From NCBI GenBank assembly GCA_020736575.1, contig JAGPYM010000005.1, forward strand, positions 1,736,001-1,800,000: 64,000 bases of DNA. Reading direction: 5' to 3'. Of this stretch, positions 21,151 to 32,489 are shown piece after piece. Position numbers and translations under genes: made by a program. The stretch's first letter is position 1; every line of letters begins with the position of its first letter. Under the pieces are notes generated by a model that saw only the letters and a list, made by a program, of their open reading frames with translations, was not told the origin of the DNA and made no database searches. The DNA comes from Thelonectria olida (taxonomy: Eukaryota; Ascomycota; Sordariomycetes; Hypocreales; Nectriaceae).

Positions 21151-22529
21151 GATCAGACCCCACACAATATTTCCTGTAGCAAGAGTTGCGGGGTACGTGG
21201 GAAAGAGGGAGAAACAAAATGAATGTGGGAAAATGATGTTGGTTTCGAGACACAGTTGCGGGAGCAGGGGGGCTGCCTTGGGTAATGAATGTTTTAAAGG
21301 AGATGCAGGAGAAGAGGGTCGCTTCGGGATGGCAGTCTTAGCCTTGGACGCCTTCTCAGCTTCGGGTTCCTCCACTGTTGGATTAGTTGACGAGTGGGTG
21401 GTGCTGTGAAAGTTGCGAAAGTTGGCCCAGCCTCACCTTTGTCATTGGAAGCCTTGCTTAAATTACAAGCTGCAGGAACGGACAATGACCATGTGTTGTG
21501 CACGAACTATTCGTCCGGTCGGCCGTTTCTCGAGGTCGACCTCATGGTTCTTGACGTAACCAACGCAACCACTTAACTCCCGACTCAAGATTCCGCCTGG
21601 GCAGCTAGGCAAGGCATTCTGAGAGGCCCAAGAAACCCCGCCAGGAATTGAGAGATCAAGACCTGGCGGCCTGGGAAGCCACAGAAGGGGGGTGGAAGAG
21701 CAAAAGAGGAGCCTGCTCCATGAGGGATAACGTGTTGGTGGTGGTGGTGGTGGTGTGGTGCTCCAGAGTTCGAGGTATCCAATCGTTTGGACGAGCCGTT
21801 GTACTTCCTTTGTAAATCAGGGCTGAAAGTGCAAATCGAGCTCCGTCTTCATGATACTCGTTGGGGGCGAAGTGAGACATTGGGCAAAACTAAGGCCATG
21901 GTTTCTTCGGCGTCGCTAGGGCTCTCTGCCTGATGGGGGGTGGTCGCCTTACGCCCAGCTGCTGACACGCCGCTGAAGGATGTCGGAACCCGTTGAGGCC
22001 ATTGTGAAAGATGGCTGCAGTCAGATGGCTGGATCGGCTTTTTGAAAGAGAATGGGGGACCTGAAAAGATGGGGTGAATTGGCACTTCAAGTGGCAGGTT
22101 TGTCAGGAAAGAAAGGAAACAACATAGGACGATGGTCTACCGAGGACGACATTGAAAGATGTTGAAAGACTTCCGGGGTTGCAACGGCTTCCGTTGTGGT
22201 GCGCCCGATCCGCAAATAGGTAGCAGTTAGGCGGGATGCAGCCATAGCTGAGTTGGGGGTTCCCCATTGCCTACGAGGGAAATCTTCCTGCTCGCGACTT
22301 CCGGTGGCTTAGGCGGTGAGGACTTGGAAGCCCTTGGTGAAATGGAAGAAGAAGCGGCGAGGTTGATGCAGGGAGGAAAACAAAATCAAGGCGCGCGCGT
22401 GTGTCTAAGGAATTTGGACTGAGGCAGGTACGTCGTAGGAGGTTGCCTTAACGTCAATTATAAGCAGAAATGAGAAAATTAAATACGGAAGGAGCACCCG
22501 CTTTGCGCCTGCCCTCTCAATCCCAGAGT
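21151..22529. other. Intergenic
   Basis: No supported gene. A (GTG)n run lies near 21738, and open frames here look like chance. Confidence 0.4.
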
Positions 22530-24607
22530 TCAAACCGACAACAGGCCCGCTGCAACCTCGGCTCTGCGCTTCTGAATCCTCCTATTCTTCAAACATTTGT
22601 AGATAATGAACCAGATAATTCCTGTAATGACCATCATCGGGACACAAATAATGCAGAACAATTTGAAACCCCGGCCATTGAAGTGTATCCTTACTTGGGC
22701 GCCCTCTGTCTCATCCCAGTTGGGCCATGATACTAGTCCGCTCTGGAAGAAGGTCTGGTCAAAGGTCAGATCCGATATCAATTGCCTGATGAATGGCCAT
22801 CCGAATCTTACGGCGACAAAGGTGGCTGGAAGAAACGCCAGTGTTACAAAGGTGATGACGTGCATCGACCCCGTCTGGTGCTCTGTCTTGTTGGCAATGT
22901 TCTCCATCTTCTTCCCCTGCTCGTGGGCGATTCCCGAAAAGATGTGGCTGGCTTGAACACTCCTGAACTGAAGAATATTGTCAAACTAGGCCTCTGTTAG
23001 TGAATACTGGATAATAATACGGTTGGGAGAAGCTTACTAGTGCCTTGCCGTCATTGAGCCAGGAAATCATTGTGTCCAGCTGCGTTAGTCTTACCTCGAG
23101 GTTCTTCGTTATCCTATCTACTTTCCGTGCAAACTCAATGACCTGTCTCTTGCATTTTTGCTTTATTTCTGGTTCGAGTTCCAGCTCGTCCCTTTCCGCA
23201 AGCGTCTCATAGCTTTCCCTAATGTCTCGAAGAGTCTGTATGTCTAGTTGAATCACAAGACGCATCTCTTTTAGTCGCTCGCCCATGTGATGGAGCTCTT
23301 GGAGTTCTGAAAAGGAAAACATCTCTAGTGCTTTAAAGCTCTCCTTTTGATGCCGGCGTTTAGGATTTCCGCCGAGTTGCGGCACCGCTGCTGGGTCTGC
23401 TCGATTCGGGGGCGGGAGAGGGCTGGTTGTTGGCTGTGGCACTCGCAACTTCGCGACCATGTTGCCGAACCCTTTGCGCATGCTTCCCAGTACCGTATCT
23501 TTATTGGGGATAGCTTGGTCGTCTCCAATTGCTTGGCTTTCATTGATTTGAATTGTCATAGCTCGCTCGTAGAGGTCGATTATCTCGCCCGTCTCATCTT
23601 TGTCGAGATCGGCTGTCTTTGCCTTGTTGATGATCTTCTTGAGGGCTTCTTCGGTATCGTTGATGCAATGCCGCCAATTTCCATCGCACCACTCTAATAG
23701 CAACAAATGGATTGCAAGTGTACCTTTAAATGCGCCGGCTAGGTCTTCAAGTGAGGAGGCCCTCAACTCTGGAAGCTCCTCTGAGGCTTCATGGATAGTT
23801 TCCCGCATCAGATTGTTACCCTTGATGTTGAGCCAGAAAGCCCTTCCGGTGGCCAGGTCAAATGAATGGTAAACGGCCATTTGCCTAATAGTCCAGCTCG
23901 ATGGGTCAGCGTTGACGCCTCCTCCAGACCGCTCGACGGATCGCAAGAGATACGAGACCCGAATCTCACGGCCGGAGCGACCGAGCTTGGGAATCTCAAG
24001 AAGTTCATCCTCTGCAGCTCCCAACGAATCCTCCCACTGAAATCCAGTCATGGAGTAGTCCAAAGCATCGTCTGTGCTCCCGAATGAGTAGACGTAATGT
24101 AAGAAACATGGTGAAATCTGGTGGAATGCAAAGGTATAGCAGAAGTCTTCGCGAGAACAGTTCAGTGGCTTTCGCGAATTGTTCGCCAGAAGAAAACTGC
24201 CAAAAGATTAGAACTTATCAACATAGGTGAGGAAAATTCTCCCAAGCATCTGATATAGTGGGAGCTTTACATACATATGTCGGCATCTGGGATCCTTGTG
24301 ATTCGCTTGCAGATGTGATTCGAGGTCTTTGTGGTTGCAGATTCTCGTCGATTGGTATTCTAGAAACTTGTCAACGCTGGAACGCCATTTCCCTCAGCGG
24401 CTAGTATTTACTGTTTTCGCCGTCCTTTAGTTCTAGAACATCTAGAGACTCTCTTTTAGGCGCGAAAAGACGTTTGTCCTTCGCATTGAGATACTCATGA
24501 TGGGCCTTCAGATTGCGTGTCAAGTTGCCTGGTCTTAAGAAGTTGAGTGGGTAGGATGTGGGATTGCTGCAGCAATCGAGCAACTGATCGTGTGAGTTTA
24601 TCGCCAT
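22530..24607 (-). CDS. CorA-like Mg2+ transporter, fungal type
   Basis: Four exons: 24607..24412, 24359..24275, 24196..23038 and 22985..22530, with introns of 52, 78 and 52 bp; 631 residues, phases consistent. Exon 2 gives CNHKDLESHLQANHKDPRC, a conserved N-terminal block of the fungal family. The large cytosolic domain ends in a long coiled-coil helix (about residues 380-470). Exon 4 supplies HEQGKKMENIANKTEHQT, then two transmembrane helices: HVITFVTLAFLPATFVAV and FKLFCIICVPMMVITGIIW. The bacterial GMN motif after the first helix is absent, as is usual for these fungal members, so ion selectivity is not certain. The start at 24607 is the first ATG in frame; it begins MAINSHDQLL. Confidence 0.85.
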
Positions 24608-25262
24608 TTTAAGCGAATGAATGATATTCAACGTATCTGCTGATGTCAAGAGCCCTCAATTCCGTGGGTTCCTGGTCCTCTGTATGGGGTTTTATTCCTC
24701 GAGTGGTGATGGGGTCAGATGGGCCTGAAGCAACGCTGTGTGTAGGTATGAGCCACTGTTGAGGCGACTCGCCGTAAAGTGGATTAACACAGCCAAAGGC
24801 ATAGAACTAATTGAAACAATAAAGAGCCTCGTACGTGCCTTGCAGCTCTTCAATACTTTAATGTCGCAGGGATTGAGGCCAGCTGAGGGACGGTTTGTTG
24901 CTGGATGGCTACGCACGACAGGTGATACAAGCGGATAACATTGCCACGAGATCCAAAACAGCGGACATTTCCGACAAAAAAATTGATTCTCAAACTACCA
25001 GTTGACACTGTTGACACGGGGCAAGGAACAACCCAAGGGCCAGTGGCGTTCCGAGGCATTCTGCAGATTGCCTCGCCCCCGAGCCATAGAGCGACCAAGC
25101 AAACAGAACAGGCGCAGCCAGCGCAGCCTACTTCCCGCCTTTCTTTCTCTCAATTCTTCTCGTATGGAGGCTGCCAAGAAAACTCGCCTCGCAATTCTCT
25201 GATTTCGTCTTTGTGCTGCTGCAAGTGACTGTCAGGCTTGTTGACTCATGGGGCGGATGCGT
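24608..25262. other. Intergenic
   Basis: Promoter of the CorA-like gene and 3' flank of the small two-exon gene; no other feature seen. Confidence 0.4.
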
Positions 25263-25485
25263 TCATACTTCAGTGAGACTTCTACCGTAGGGAAGATAAA
25301 AGACGAACTTTGAGGCTCTATGCTACAGTGGGTGAGTGTCAGGGTGTGCGGCCTTCTCGGCTGACGTTGGCTCGTATACTCACGTCGACCACAATGGTGT
25401 CGTCGTCAAACGTCCACCACAGCCACTGTTGAAGTACATCCAATCGTAACTCGTAGTCTGTAACTCGTTCCGGCTCGCGATTCAT
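25263..25485 (-). CDS. Two-exon small protein, 53 residues, unknown
   Basis: Exon 1 is 25485..25384 (34 codons) and exon 2 is 25322..25263 (19 codons plus TGA). The 61-bp intron has a GTGAGT donor, a CTGAC branch site 13 bases before a GTAG acceptor, and it lies in phase 0. The protein is acidic with an unusual aromatic cluster WLWWTFDDDT and a short second exon with FVFYLPYGRSL. I recognise no family. The quality of the intron and the aromatic composition argue that it is real or a recently truncated fragment of a longer gene. No TATA box is obvious upstream. Confidence 0.4.
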
Positions 25486-27465
25486 GATGGCAGTGCAAGT
25501 TGATTCTGGATGAATGCGGGGTTGGCTAACGGCGAGGCCTCCTCACCTCCCAGCGTCGATTAAGTATGCTGGTCCGGAAGCTCGAGGCTCATGCGGCTCC
25601 CGGGCAGGGATGTGTGCGCAGTGTGTGGCTCAATGAACGAGGGGCGCGTAGGTCGCCTTCTTCCGTATCTCTACGGCTACGTGAGGGGAAATCGGAGGCA
25701 AGGCTCTTTTCTTTCCTGTCCCTTCCCAGAGTTGAGCCTCAACGACAGGCTCGCCAAGCCGTTTCTTCCGTGCCGAATCACACTATCACACGAAGCCAGT
25801 CCATCCTCGGCGGAATGGTGAGCAGCTGAGGCCATGAGTACAGCGCCACTTCACCATAAGTGCTTCGCGTGTCCATTCAGCGTCATTCAGAATGATGACT
25901 GCAGATGTTCCCGGCCCCGCTTACGCTGGTGAACCAACATGCATATTCCCACACGACCAGGCCGCCAATGGACGCTGCGGATACGCTGATAGTCTGATCT
26001 TCATGCGGCTGATCCAGAACGGGGAGCATTGCTTTTCCATGGCATTTTCGTCTGCTGCGTCTTTCGGGAAGCTTCAGTATTTGAGGGTGAGAACATGTCA
26101 AGAAGACTGTTCTGACAGCATGTACAACATACACCTTACCCCTCCCCCAAAGCACTTCTCCAGCCTCGATGGAAATTCAGAACTTTTATTCATGTGCCAA
26201 CAGTTAGGCTGCCGCGGAGATATGTACGTGCATGTATAGCCTCTGCATGTCTCAGCACACCATCAAAGCCTGAGTCACGGGCTCATGACCATGATGTAAC
26301 AGCCGGATCAAAGCCATCGAGAGAGCTGCCAGAGACACGGAGCGATACGAGCAGCCCCCAATGATAGAATGGGGCGTCCGATAAACTGATTTGGGCTGAA
26401 AATACACTATTGAGAAGTTGCCGTTTCAAAGCAAATAACCCAAGAGCCGCTGAGCAGAATGGCCGTGGCGGGGTTTTAGGTCACTAGCATCCAACCACGT
26501 CATGAACACCCGGTTCATGTTTCTCCATGGTGACTTATCTCATAATGATTGGGGAGCTTCGGTCAAAAGTGAAATGTGACGGATTCCTGCCGGGTGGCTT
26601 AGCCAGGGGCAACATCCGTTTCACGTCGTGTTCCTGCTGGCATTCCCAGTAACTCGGGTCGTCTCGCTCGATCACGCAGGCTCGGCCACTGGGTAGGCTA
26701 TCGACGTGGCGAAGGCGTGTCCTCCGTCAGTTTCGCACAGCTAACCATATTGAATCTTGGAGAAACATTGCTTCGCCTCCGGCACATGTATCTCTAAGAA
26801 TGAGCCGTCGTTTCATGTCACAGCCATGGACGGCCTCATTCTTTGAGCTTTTACTTCAAGGCTTATGGATAGGCGGAGTTCAACTGAGCGCCCGCACATT
26901 GAGTATTTTCACGTTGTCCGTCAGCAGGATGAGCGTGGGCTGGCTGTGGGAAAGAGACTGCTCGGCCACATAGTACCAGAGACTGAGACTCAGTCTTCTT
27001 ACAGAGCTTCGACCCTTTCAATCAACACTTCACTTTTTCGGCGCTTGAAAGAATGCTCTTCATGGATGTGGGAGACTAAAGTCTGATCTAAGATCCGCAG
27101 AGGATCGGCCCGTTCCCGCACGCTCTCACCGACATGGATTAGCAACGAAGTACTGAGTCCAGTTAAATAAATAGTCCTCAACTTGCAGCTCACTCCGCGT
27201 CGTTTACGAGTGCATCTTTCCAGCGTCTAAATAATTAGTCTAAATGAATATTATATACTGCCGTTTCCATAGATAATGGATCGACGTGTTGCCCTCCGCT
27301 CTCAGGTGATTCTAGTTTGATCTTGTGTGCCCTTCCTCATCCTTGGCCAGCGAGACGTATGTAGCTATGGTCAGCGAAATGGTTTTTTCATGACACAATC
27401 ACTCGACTTTAATCATTGGCAGGCCTTACCCAACCTCGATGAGCTTCAAATATGTCTTCAGTGGC
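25486..27465. other. Two-kilobase region without supported genes
   Basis: Short open frames on both strands lack introns, family motifs or composition typical of coding sequence. Confidence 0.4.
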
Positions 27466-27795
27466 TCACGGATCAGGTGGTGAAAGCCAGTGAGCCACCT
27501 CGAAATAGAGCATTGCAATACTAACCACTAGATGCATCGTTTCGACAATCAAAACGAAGTGTTCTCGTCCATAAGGAACTTTCGAGTTCATCGCTGCTCC
27601 TCTTAGCTCCACGGTACACCAGTTCAACCACATTACCATCATTGCGCAGTTCGGAATATGTGCTTTGACGTCCTTTGCCAGGTTGTTCGCGAGACTTGTA
27701 GGAAGGACATGGATAAGAAGACCATACAAGTATAATGCGATCGGTGCAACTGGTCTGTGATACAGAAGCCCCAGAAGAAAGTCTTGGCTGCGCAA
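27466..27795 (-). CDS. Possible membrane-protein exon or remnant
   Basis: An open frame of about 100 codons without its own good ATG. It contains hydrophobic segments (PIALYLYGLLIHVLPTSL and HFVLIVETMHLVVSIAMLYF) separated by a polar loop, and looks coding. An upstream exon would be needed; acceptor-like AG sites lie near 27790, but no clear partner exon was found. The gene may be broken. Family not recognised. Confidence 0.25.
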   Translation of the reverse strand: MRSQDFLLGLLYHRPVAPIALYLYGLLIHVLPTSLANNLAKDVKAHIPNCAMMVMWLNWCTVELRGAAMNSKVPYGREHFVLIVETMHLVVSIAMLYFEVAHWLSPPDP

Positions 27796-28316
27796 GATAG
27801 GCTACATAAAGACAATAGATCTAACGGCGAACTGTCATTCCTCGACGCTGTTGCCGAGCTCCCATCTAGATGCGCTATTCATACGACAGGCAGTGCCAAT
27901 ATAGCAGCGTACTATCGTCTCGAGGTGATTGAAGCAAGTTTGCGAAACGGAATCACTGTTCGCTCTACAATCCTCCGCCGATCGTGTTATAAGTGTGTGT
28001 AGCTCTTGATGCAATGCGTGGCAAAGGCTATGAATAAGCGGGCATTCTAGAACTACCTTGGGTAAACAGTATGAGTATGTATGTCTCTCAGTTCCATCGT
28101 TTCTTCGACTCGATTGATCTTCTCTCTTCAACGAGAGACCAAGCTCAATCGCTTCCCATCATGATATGAGACGCAGCTCCTGGCCTGTCCAGCAGTGCCT
28201 ATTCACTCACAGAATCATTCTCGACACTTCAATCACATATTTTAACCTGATCAAACTTCCATTCATTTAATTATTCCTCAAAATTTCCATATAAGTGAAT
28301 AACATGTCGTTTAGAC
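27796..28316. other. Intergenic, AT-rich
   Basis: Upstream region of the first small cysteine-patterned gene. Nothing else supported. Confidence 0.35.
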
Positions 28317-28324
28317 TATAAAAG
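28317..28324 (+). promoter_or_regulatory. TATA box of the first small Cys-patterned gene
   Basis: TATAAAAG, 117 bp upstream of the ATG at 28441, with an ATG-free, C/A-rich leader. Confidence 0.55.
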
Positions 28325-28440
28325 GGTCATCGTTCCCGCCAAAAGGCCAGTCTTGAACGCTCTCACACAGCACACACTCCCTCATCGACTGGCGCCCCAA
28401 TTCAACAATCAGTTTCCATTATTATTTTCTCGTCTTCAAC

Positions 28441-28644
28441 ATGTGCGAGATGATCTTCACCCAGTTCGTCTGCCGCATCCATAACGGAGTGTATGACCAG
28501 CGATATGTGCACAAAAATTGCCCCAAGGCACTCAATGGGACCGGCAGTTGTGGAAATCTCAAAGAAGGAGACGCGGTTGACATGGCCACTACGTGCTCTG
28601 TCTGCGCAGAGAATAACCCCAAAGACCTTAATGACAAGAAGTAA
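28441..28644 (+). CDS. Small cysteine-patterned protein, copy A (67 residues)
   Basis: Intronless. Begins MCEMIFTQFVC; cysteines at 2, 11, 27, 37, 52 and 55, the last two as CSVC. No signal peptide, so probably intracellular. The cysteine spacing matches copy B at 30355..30603 almost exactly (2, 11, 27, 36, 52, 55), which makes chance unlikely and suggests a metal-binding or redox fold with a terminal CxxC. Function unknown. A strong TATA box and short leader suggest inducible expression. A GTAAGG sequence overlaps the stop codon, so a spliced longer form cannot be excluded. Confidence 0.6.
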   Translation: MCEMIFTQFVCRIHNGVYDQRYVHKNCPKALNGTGSCGNLKEGDAVDMATTCSVCAENNPKDLNDKK

Positions 28645-30212
28645 GGCTCATATGTCTTACGGCCAAGGCCACTCCTCTGGCCATAGTCATGGAGGCAGCG
28701 GTTCACAGAGGAGCAGAGCCCTGACCCCTATATTTCCCATGACCAGTTTCAGTACAAGGCACGCGTTATTATACTCAAAGTTCTATTTATCGTAACTTAT
28801 GATATGCAGTATCTACTTGCTATCTTTCTCGTTATCTACATGTGTTCAACATGGGTTCTCATGAGAATCGTGGACCGATGAATGTTATTCAGAAGATCTC
28901 GAGTGAACGCGAGATTCTTGAAAAGCTGTAGTCTCGTACTTTCATAGACTGTGACATCTCAGACAATTCCTTATTTAACTTCGATGCCAGAACGCTGTGC
29001 GTCTACCGTCACACACTTGGCACCAACCTTTTGCCGCCTTCACGATCACTATCAAGTGAAGTCATGTGCCTAGAATTCACAATGTGCATGCCACTCAACG
29101 AAAGAGCTCATCTTAATATCTCTGGCGCTGTCTTCACGTTATAAAACCCCCCATGGGTGCCGTATCTGGATGTCTCGATCCCAGGTCGGCCTCACATATC
29201 GCAAATACTAAGGACCAGACCGAGACTACAACTTTGAACCCGGGTACTATATAGTATACAAAGTTTGCCATATTTTAGCCAAGAAGTGCGTGTATACCTA
29301 CGCTGAGCAGAAAGATAGGTTGGACAAAGATAATACAAATGGAAGTGAAATGCAGCGCCGTAGGAATGGGAGAGTCATGATACTCTGCTAAATGTCGTTG
29401 ACGGTTTCGTCACTTGATAAGCTCATCCAAAATAGATGATGCTACGAATAATGCGACATTGTTGTATGATGTAGAGGGAACTGCTTCTGTCCTCACCTTC
29501 GTAGTTCAATTCGCGCTTATTAGCAAGAATGAAGTCTCTACCTTAATAAAATTACACTGTATTCAGTTCTTACGCTTCTGAGAAACCAAACATCATCCAT
29601 GAAGCAAAACTTAGAGAATTTCACGAGACAGATTAGCTGGGAAAGCAGGCATGGCTCGAGCAGCGCTGATTCACTTCGCCAACGGAACTCGCTCAGCTCT
29701 TATTCAAAATCTTCTGCAATAACTCAAGGCAAACTTTCCAAATGAATGAGCTTGATAAGCTTCATTATGGCACGGGTTCACTCTATTAGTTTCTACCGTT
29801 GTCGCGTCAAGACAGTTGACCGGGGCAGTTGTGATTTAGCTGGGAGTAATTGGCGACGAATACAAAGTAGTGAGCTTGACGCAAGGAGAATCCCTAACAT
29901 GATCAAGAGTAGTCCATTTCGCATACTTGCTGTCATATAGTGCACCGTCGGTGTGATTATGGTTGGCGAGGCGAGGCCACTTCAAGGGTTGATGCATAGG
30001 TACCAGATTATGTTAGTTTCTCCGCATCGATTGTTCCATATCGACTCTACCGAACAGCAACGGTGATAATTTCTTAGAGCGAAGACCTTCAATCGCCTTG
30101 ATTGTAGCATTGAGCTTCTTTCTAGACATCTATCAACTTAGGGATATCGTTGAACGCGTTGCGATTGCTGAAGTATGGGCCCTAGGAGCGTGCCAGATCA
30201 CGACGCAACAAG
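28645..30212. other. Intergenic, AT-rich, 1.6 kb
   Basis: A TATAAAAC sequence near 29140 precedes a 33-codon frame starting MGAVSGCLDP, too weak to call. Nothing else recognised. Confidence 0.35.
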
Positions 30213-30220
30213 TATAAATA
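30213..30220 (+). promoter_or_regulatory. TATA box of the second small Cys-patterned gene
   Basis: TATAAATA, 135 bp upstream of the ATG at 30355. Confidence 0.55.
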
Positions 30221-30354
30221 TCAGCCCGATCAAACTTAGTTCTCTTTCTTCTAACTATCAATCCCATAAGGCAACACGCGCAGGCTCGCTCAACTGACAG
30301 AACAAATTATACCTTCCAATACCAACGAAAAGAGAGACCAGCAACAAAGGCATC

Positions 30355-30603
30355 ATGTGTCGTATGGTCTACGTTAAAACGAAGTGTAGGGAATGTAATC
30401 ATTTGATACACGAAACCATTGAGCGCGACAAGTGTAAGGACTACAGGATGAATAGACGCTGCCTCTACGTTCCTGGTGACAGGTTGGTGTTGGTTCCCGC
30501 AAGCCAATGCAAGACATGCATTCAAATTGCGGCCGCTGCTGAAGAGGAGAGGCGGCGGCGCGCGGCGGAGGAGGAGAGACGCCGACGTCGTCAGAATCAG
30601 TAA
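30355..30603 (+). CDS. Small cysteine-patterned protein, copy B (82 residues)
   Basis: Intronless. Begins MCRMVYVKTKCRECNH; cysteines at 2, 11, 14, 27, 36, 52 and 55, ending the core with CKTC. It shares start motif and spacing with copy A 1.7 kb away. Unlike A it has a C-terminal tail of about 25 residues composed of Glu/Arg/Ala blocks (EEERRRRAAEEERRRRRQ), probably a charged single helix. No signal peptide. The two are divergent tandem paralogues; identity outside the motif is low. Function unknown; zinc binding is plausible but not shown. Confidence 0.6.
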   Translation: MCRMVYVKTKCRECNHLIHETIERDKCKDYRMNRRCLYVPGDRLVLVPASQCKTCIQIAAAAEEERRRRAAEEERRRRRQNQ

Positions 30604-32489
30604 AGGCTTGTGAAAGATTAAAGTAGTGGCTAAACTATTTATGCTTCAATCAAAATTAGATGACTGAATCTGAAGCGAATTCACTTATTTGTGATATCTA
30701 AAATGGACGAGAAAGGTTGTGCTTGAGATAACTTCAGGGTAAGCTCATTGTCGGGAGGACCGTCGCGTCGACAGAGTAAAAAGCAAATGAAGCAACCGTG
30801 ATTGTGAGCAATTACTGTCAAGAAATAACGCAGACTCTTTTGATTGAGGAAAAAAGTAAAGGGCTTCGTGTTGAGTTGATGGAGTATGCAGGTTAACAGG
30901 ACAGTCCTGGGTTGAAACTGGGCAGTAAGTTGTGAGTAATAACAGCTGCAATGCAGAGAGAAATTTGCATCGTTTCCACAGAAACTCGGGGCTTATGCAA
31001 GTCATTACGGACGTGAGGCAGACGTGGCCGAGATAATTGGAAATGGGTTTGTGGTGTTGGCCATGCAGAGACGTGTATTCGTAAGACGCGTTGAGTGGGC
31101 GGTGGTGGTTCTGATATCCGTAGCAACGCCGCATTCGCCGTGTCACCGAGTGACAGACAAGCTCCAGTGACATGACATTGGGAGTCTGTGGTTCGTTTGC
31201 AAAAATTGCAAGCCAAACATGCAAGTTTCAAGACAGAAGATATGCACAACCTATGAAGGAGGGAGAGACGAGTAAAGGGAAGACGAAGACGCGACTCCGG
31301 GTAAAGGGTGGTTTCTCGAATTGAGACACAGTCCCGTATGCGTCCAAGTGCATGTGTGAGGAGAAATGAACAAAGAGGGGTCGGTTGGTGGTTCCTTCCG
31401 CCTTCCAGGTTTTTTCGCATTCTTGGTGGAGACGTGACGGATCGTTGAAGAAGGAACGAGGAGGCTGGAGTTGCCGAGTGGATTGCGTGTGGACTGTGAA
31501 CGCGGATTAATCCATTGGACATGGAAATTCGACAAAAGAAATCAACATATGCGTCAACTTGGAGTCCCGTCTGTGGACAAATGGAAGGGATATAACAATA
31601 AATAAGACCCCAGGTAATCAACCGAAGTGTCATGCCCATCAACAGCCGTGGCATTGGCCCAGCCAGGATGTGAGGTGTCCTGCAACGACACGGGCCAGGC
31701 CAACCCCTGCCACTGCAAATGCACCCGTCCCGAATTACAGCGCGTCCCCCTTCTGTAAATGACGCCCACCGAGGCGTCGGGTGGAGTTTCGGATGCGGCC
31801 ACTTTAAGCAGGAGCCAAAAATCCACTCTACGCGGGGGGCGTTTTCCCGGCAGCGCAGGGACGCGTTAAGCACCTGTCAACCGCTAAACGGCCAGTTCAG
31901 CCGCTATAATTTAGCACTCGGGGCCGCTGAGGCTGCATAAAAATGCCCCGAGGGAGGCTGTACCAGCACAACTCCTTCCACAAACGCCAAAACGCCAAAC
32001 GCCAACGCGCACGCAACGAAAAACTGGAAAGGGACGTGCCATCGCGCCCGCGTCTCTTCAACCACCAGCCAAAAAAAGGACAAGCAACGCCCTCTTAAAT
32101 ACCTCCTCCTCCCTTCCTCCACCACCGAAAACCCACTTTCTCTCGCACATACAAATTATCTCCTCCAGGGTTTAGCTCCTGGTCTCTTCTTTGGCCTCCT
32201 TCACCATTTCCGTTATTCTGTCCACTCGGCCTTCTTTCGAGACCTCTCTGAGATTTCTTTTCCTGTCACTCCTCTCTCTCTCGTGGTACCGACATCGACG
32301 ACTCTCTCGCATTCCTCCGCCTCGGTCAGAAACGCATCGCGTGTAAGTGGTGGTGGCTCCAGCTTGGCTCTTGGTAGTGAGGGGAGGACATCCGACCGGG
32401 TAAACGCGTGCCATCACGACTCGACACGCAAACCCTCTCTCAATTCTCGACCTTTTCGACCTCTCGGCACCTGAATTAACCCTCTGATC
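30604..32489. other. Long upstream region of the FHA gene
   Basis: The last 350 bp are C/T-rich, as in long fungal 5' leaders, with a GTAAGT donor-like site near 32342. A 326-codon minus-strand frame at 30893..31873 was considered and rejected. No gene supported. Confidence 0.4.

Noticed and set aside
20921..21409. Plus- and minus-strand frames through the minisatellite
   Set aside because: Open only because the repeat unit is 12 bp; flanking sequence is not protein-like.
29140..29280. 33-codon frame MGAVSGCLDP after a TATA-like sequence
   Set aside because: No conserved pattern, no intron, and composition not distinctive; too weak to call.
30893..31873. 326-codon open frame on the minus strand
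   Set aside because: Composition is Cys/Arg/His/Pro-rich without any family block, no promoter or intron pattern, and it lies in the upstream region of the FHA gene. Most likely chance.
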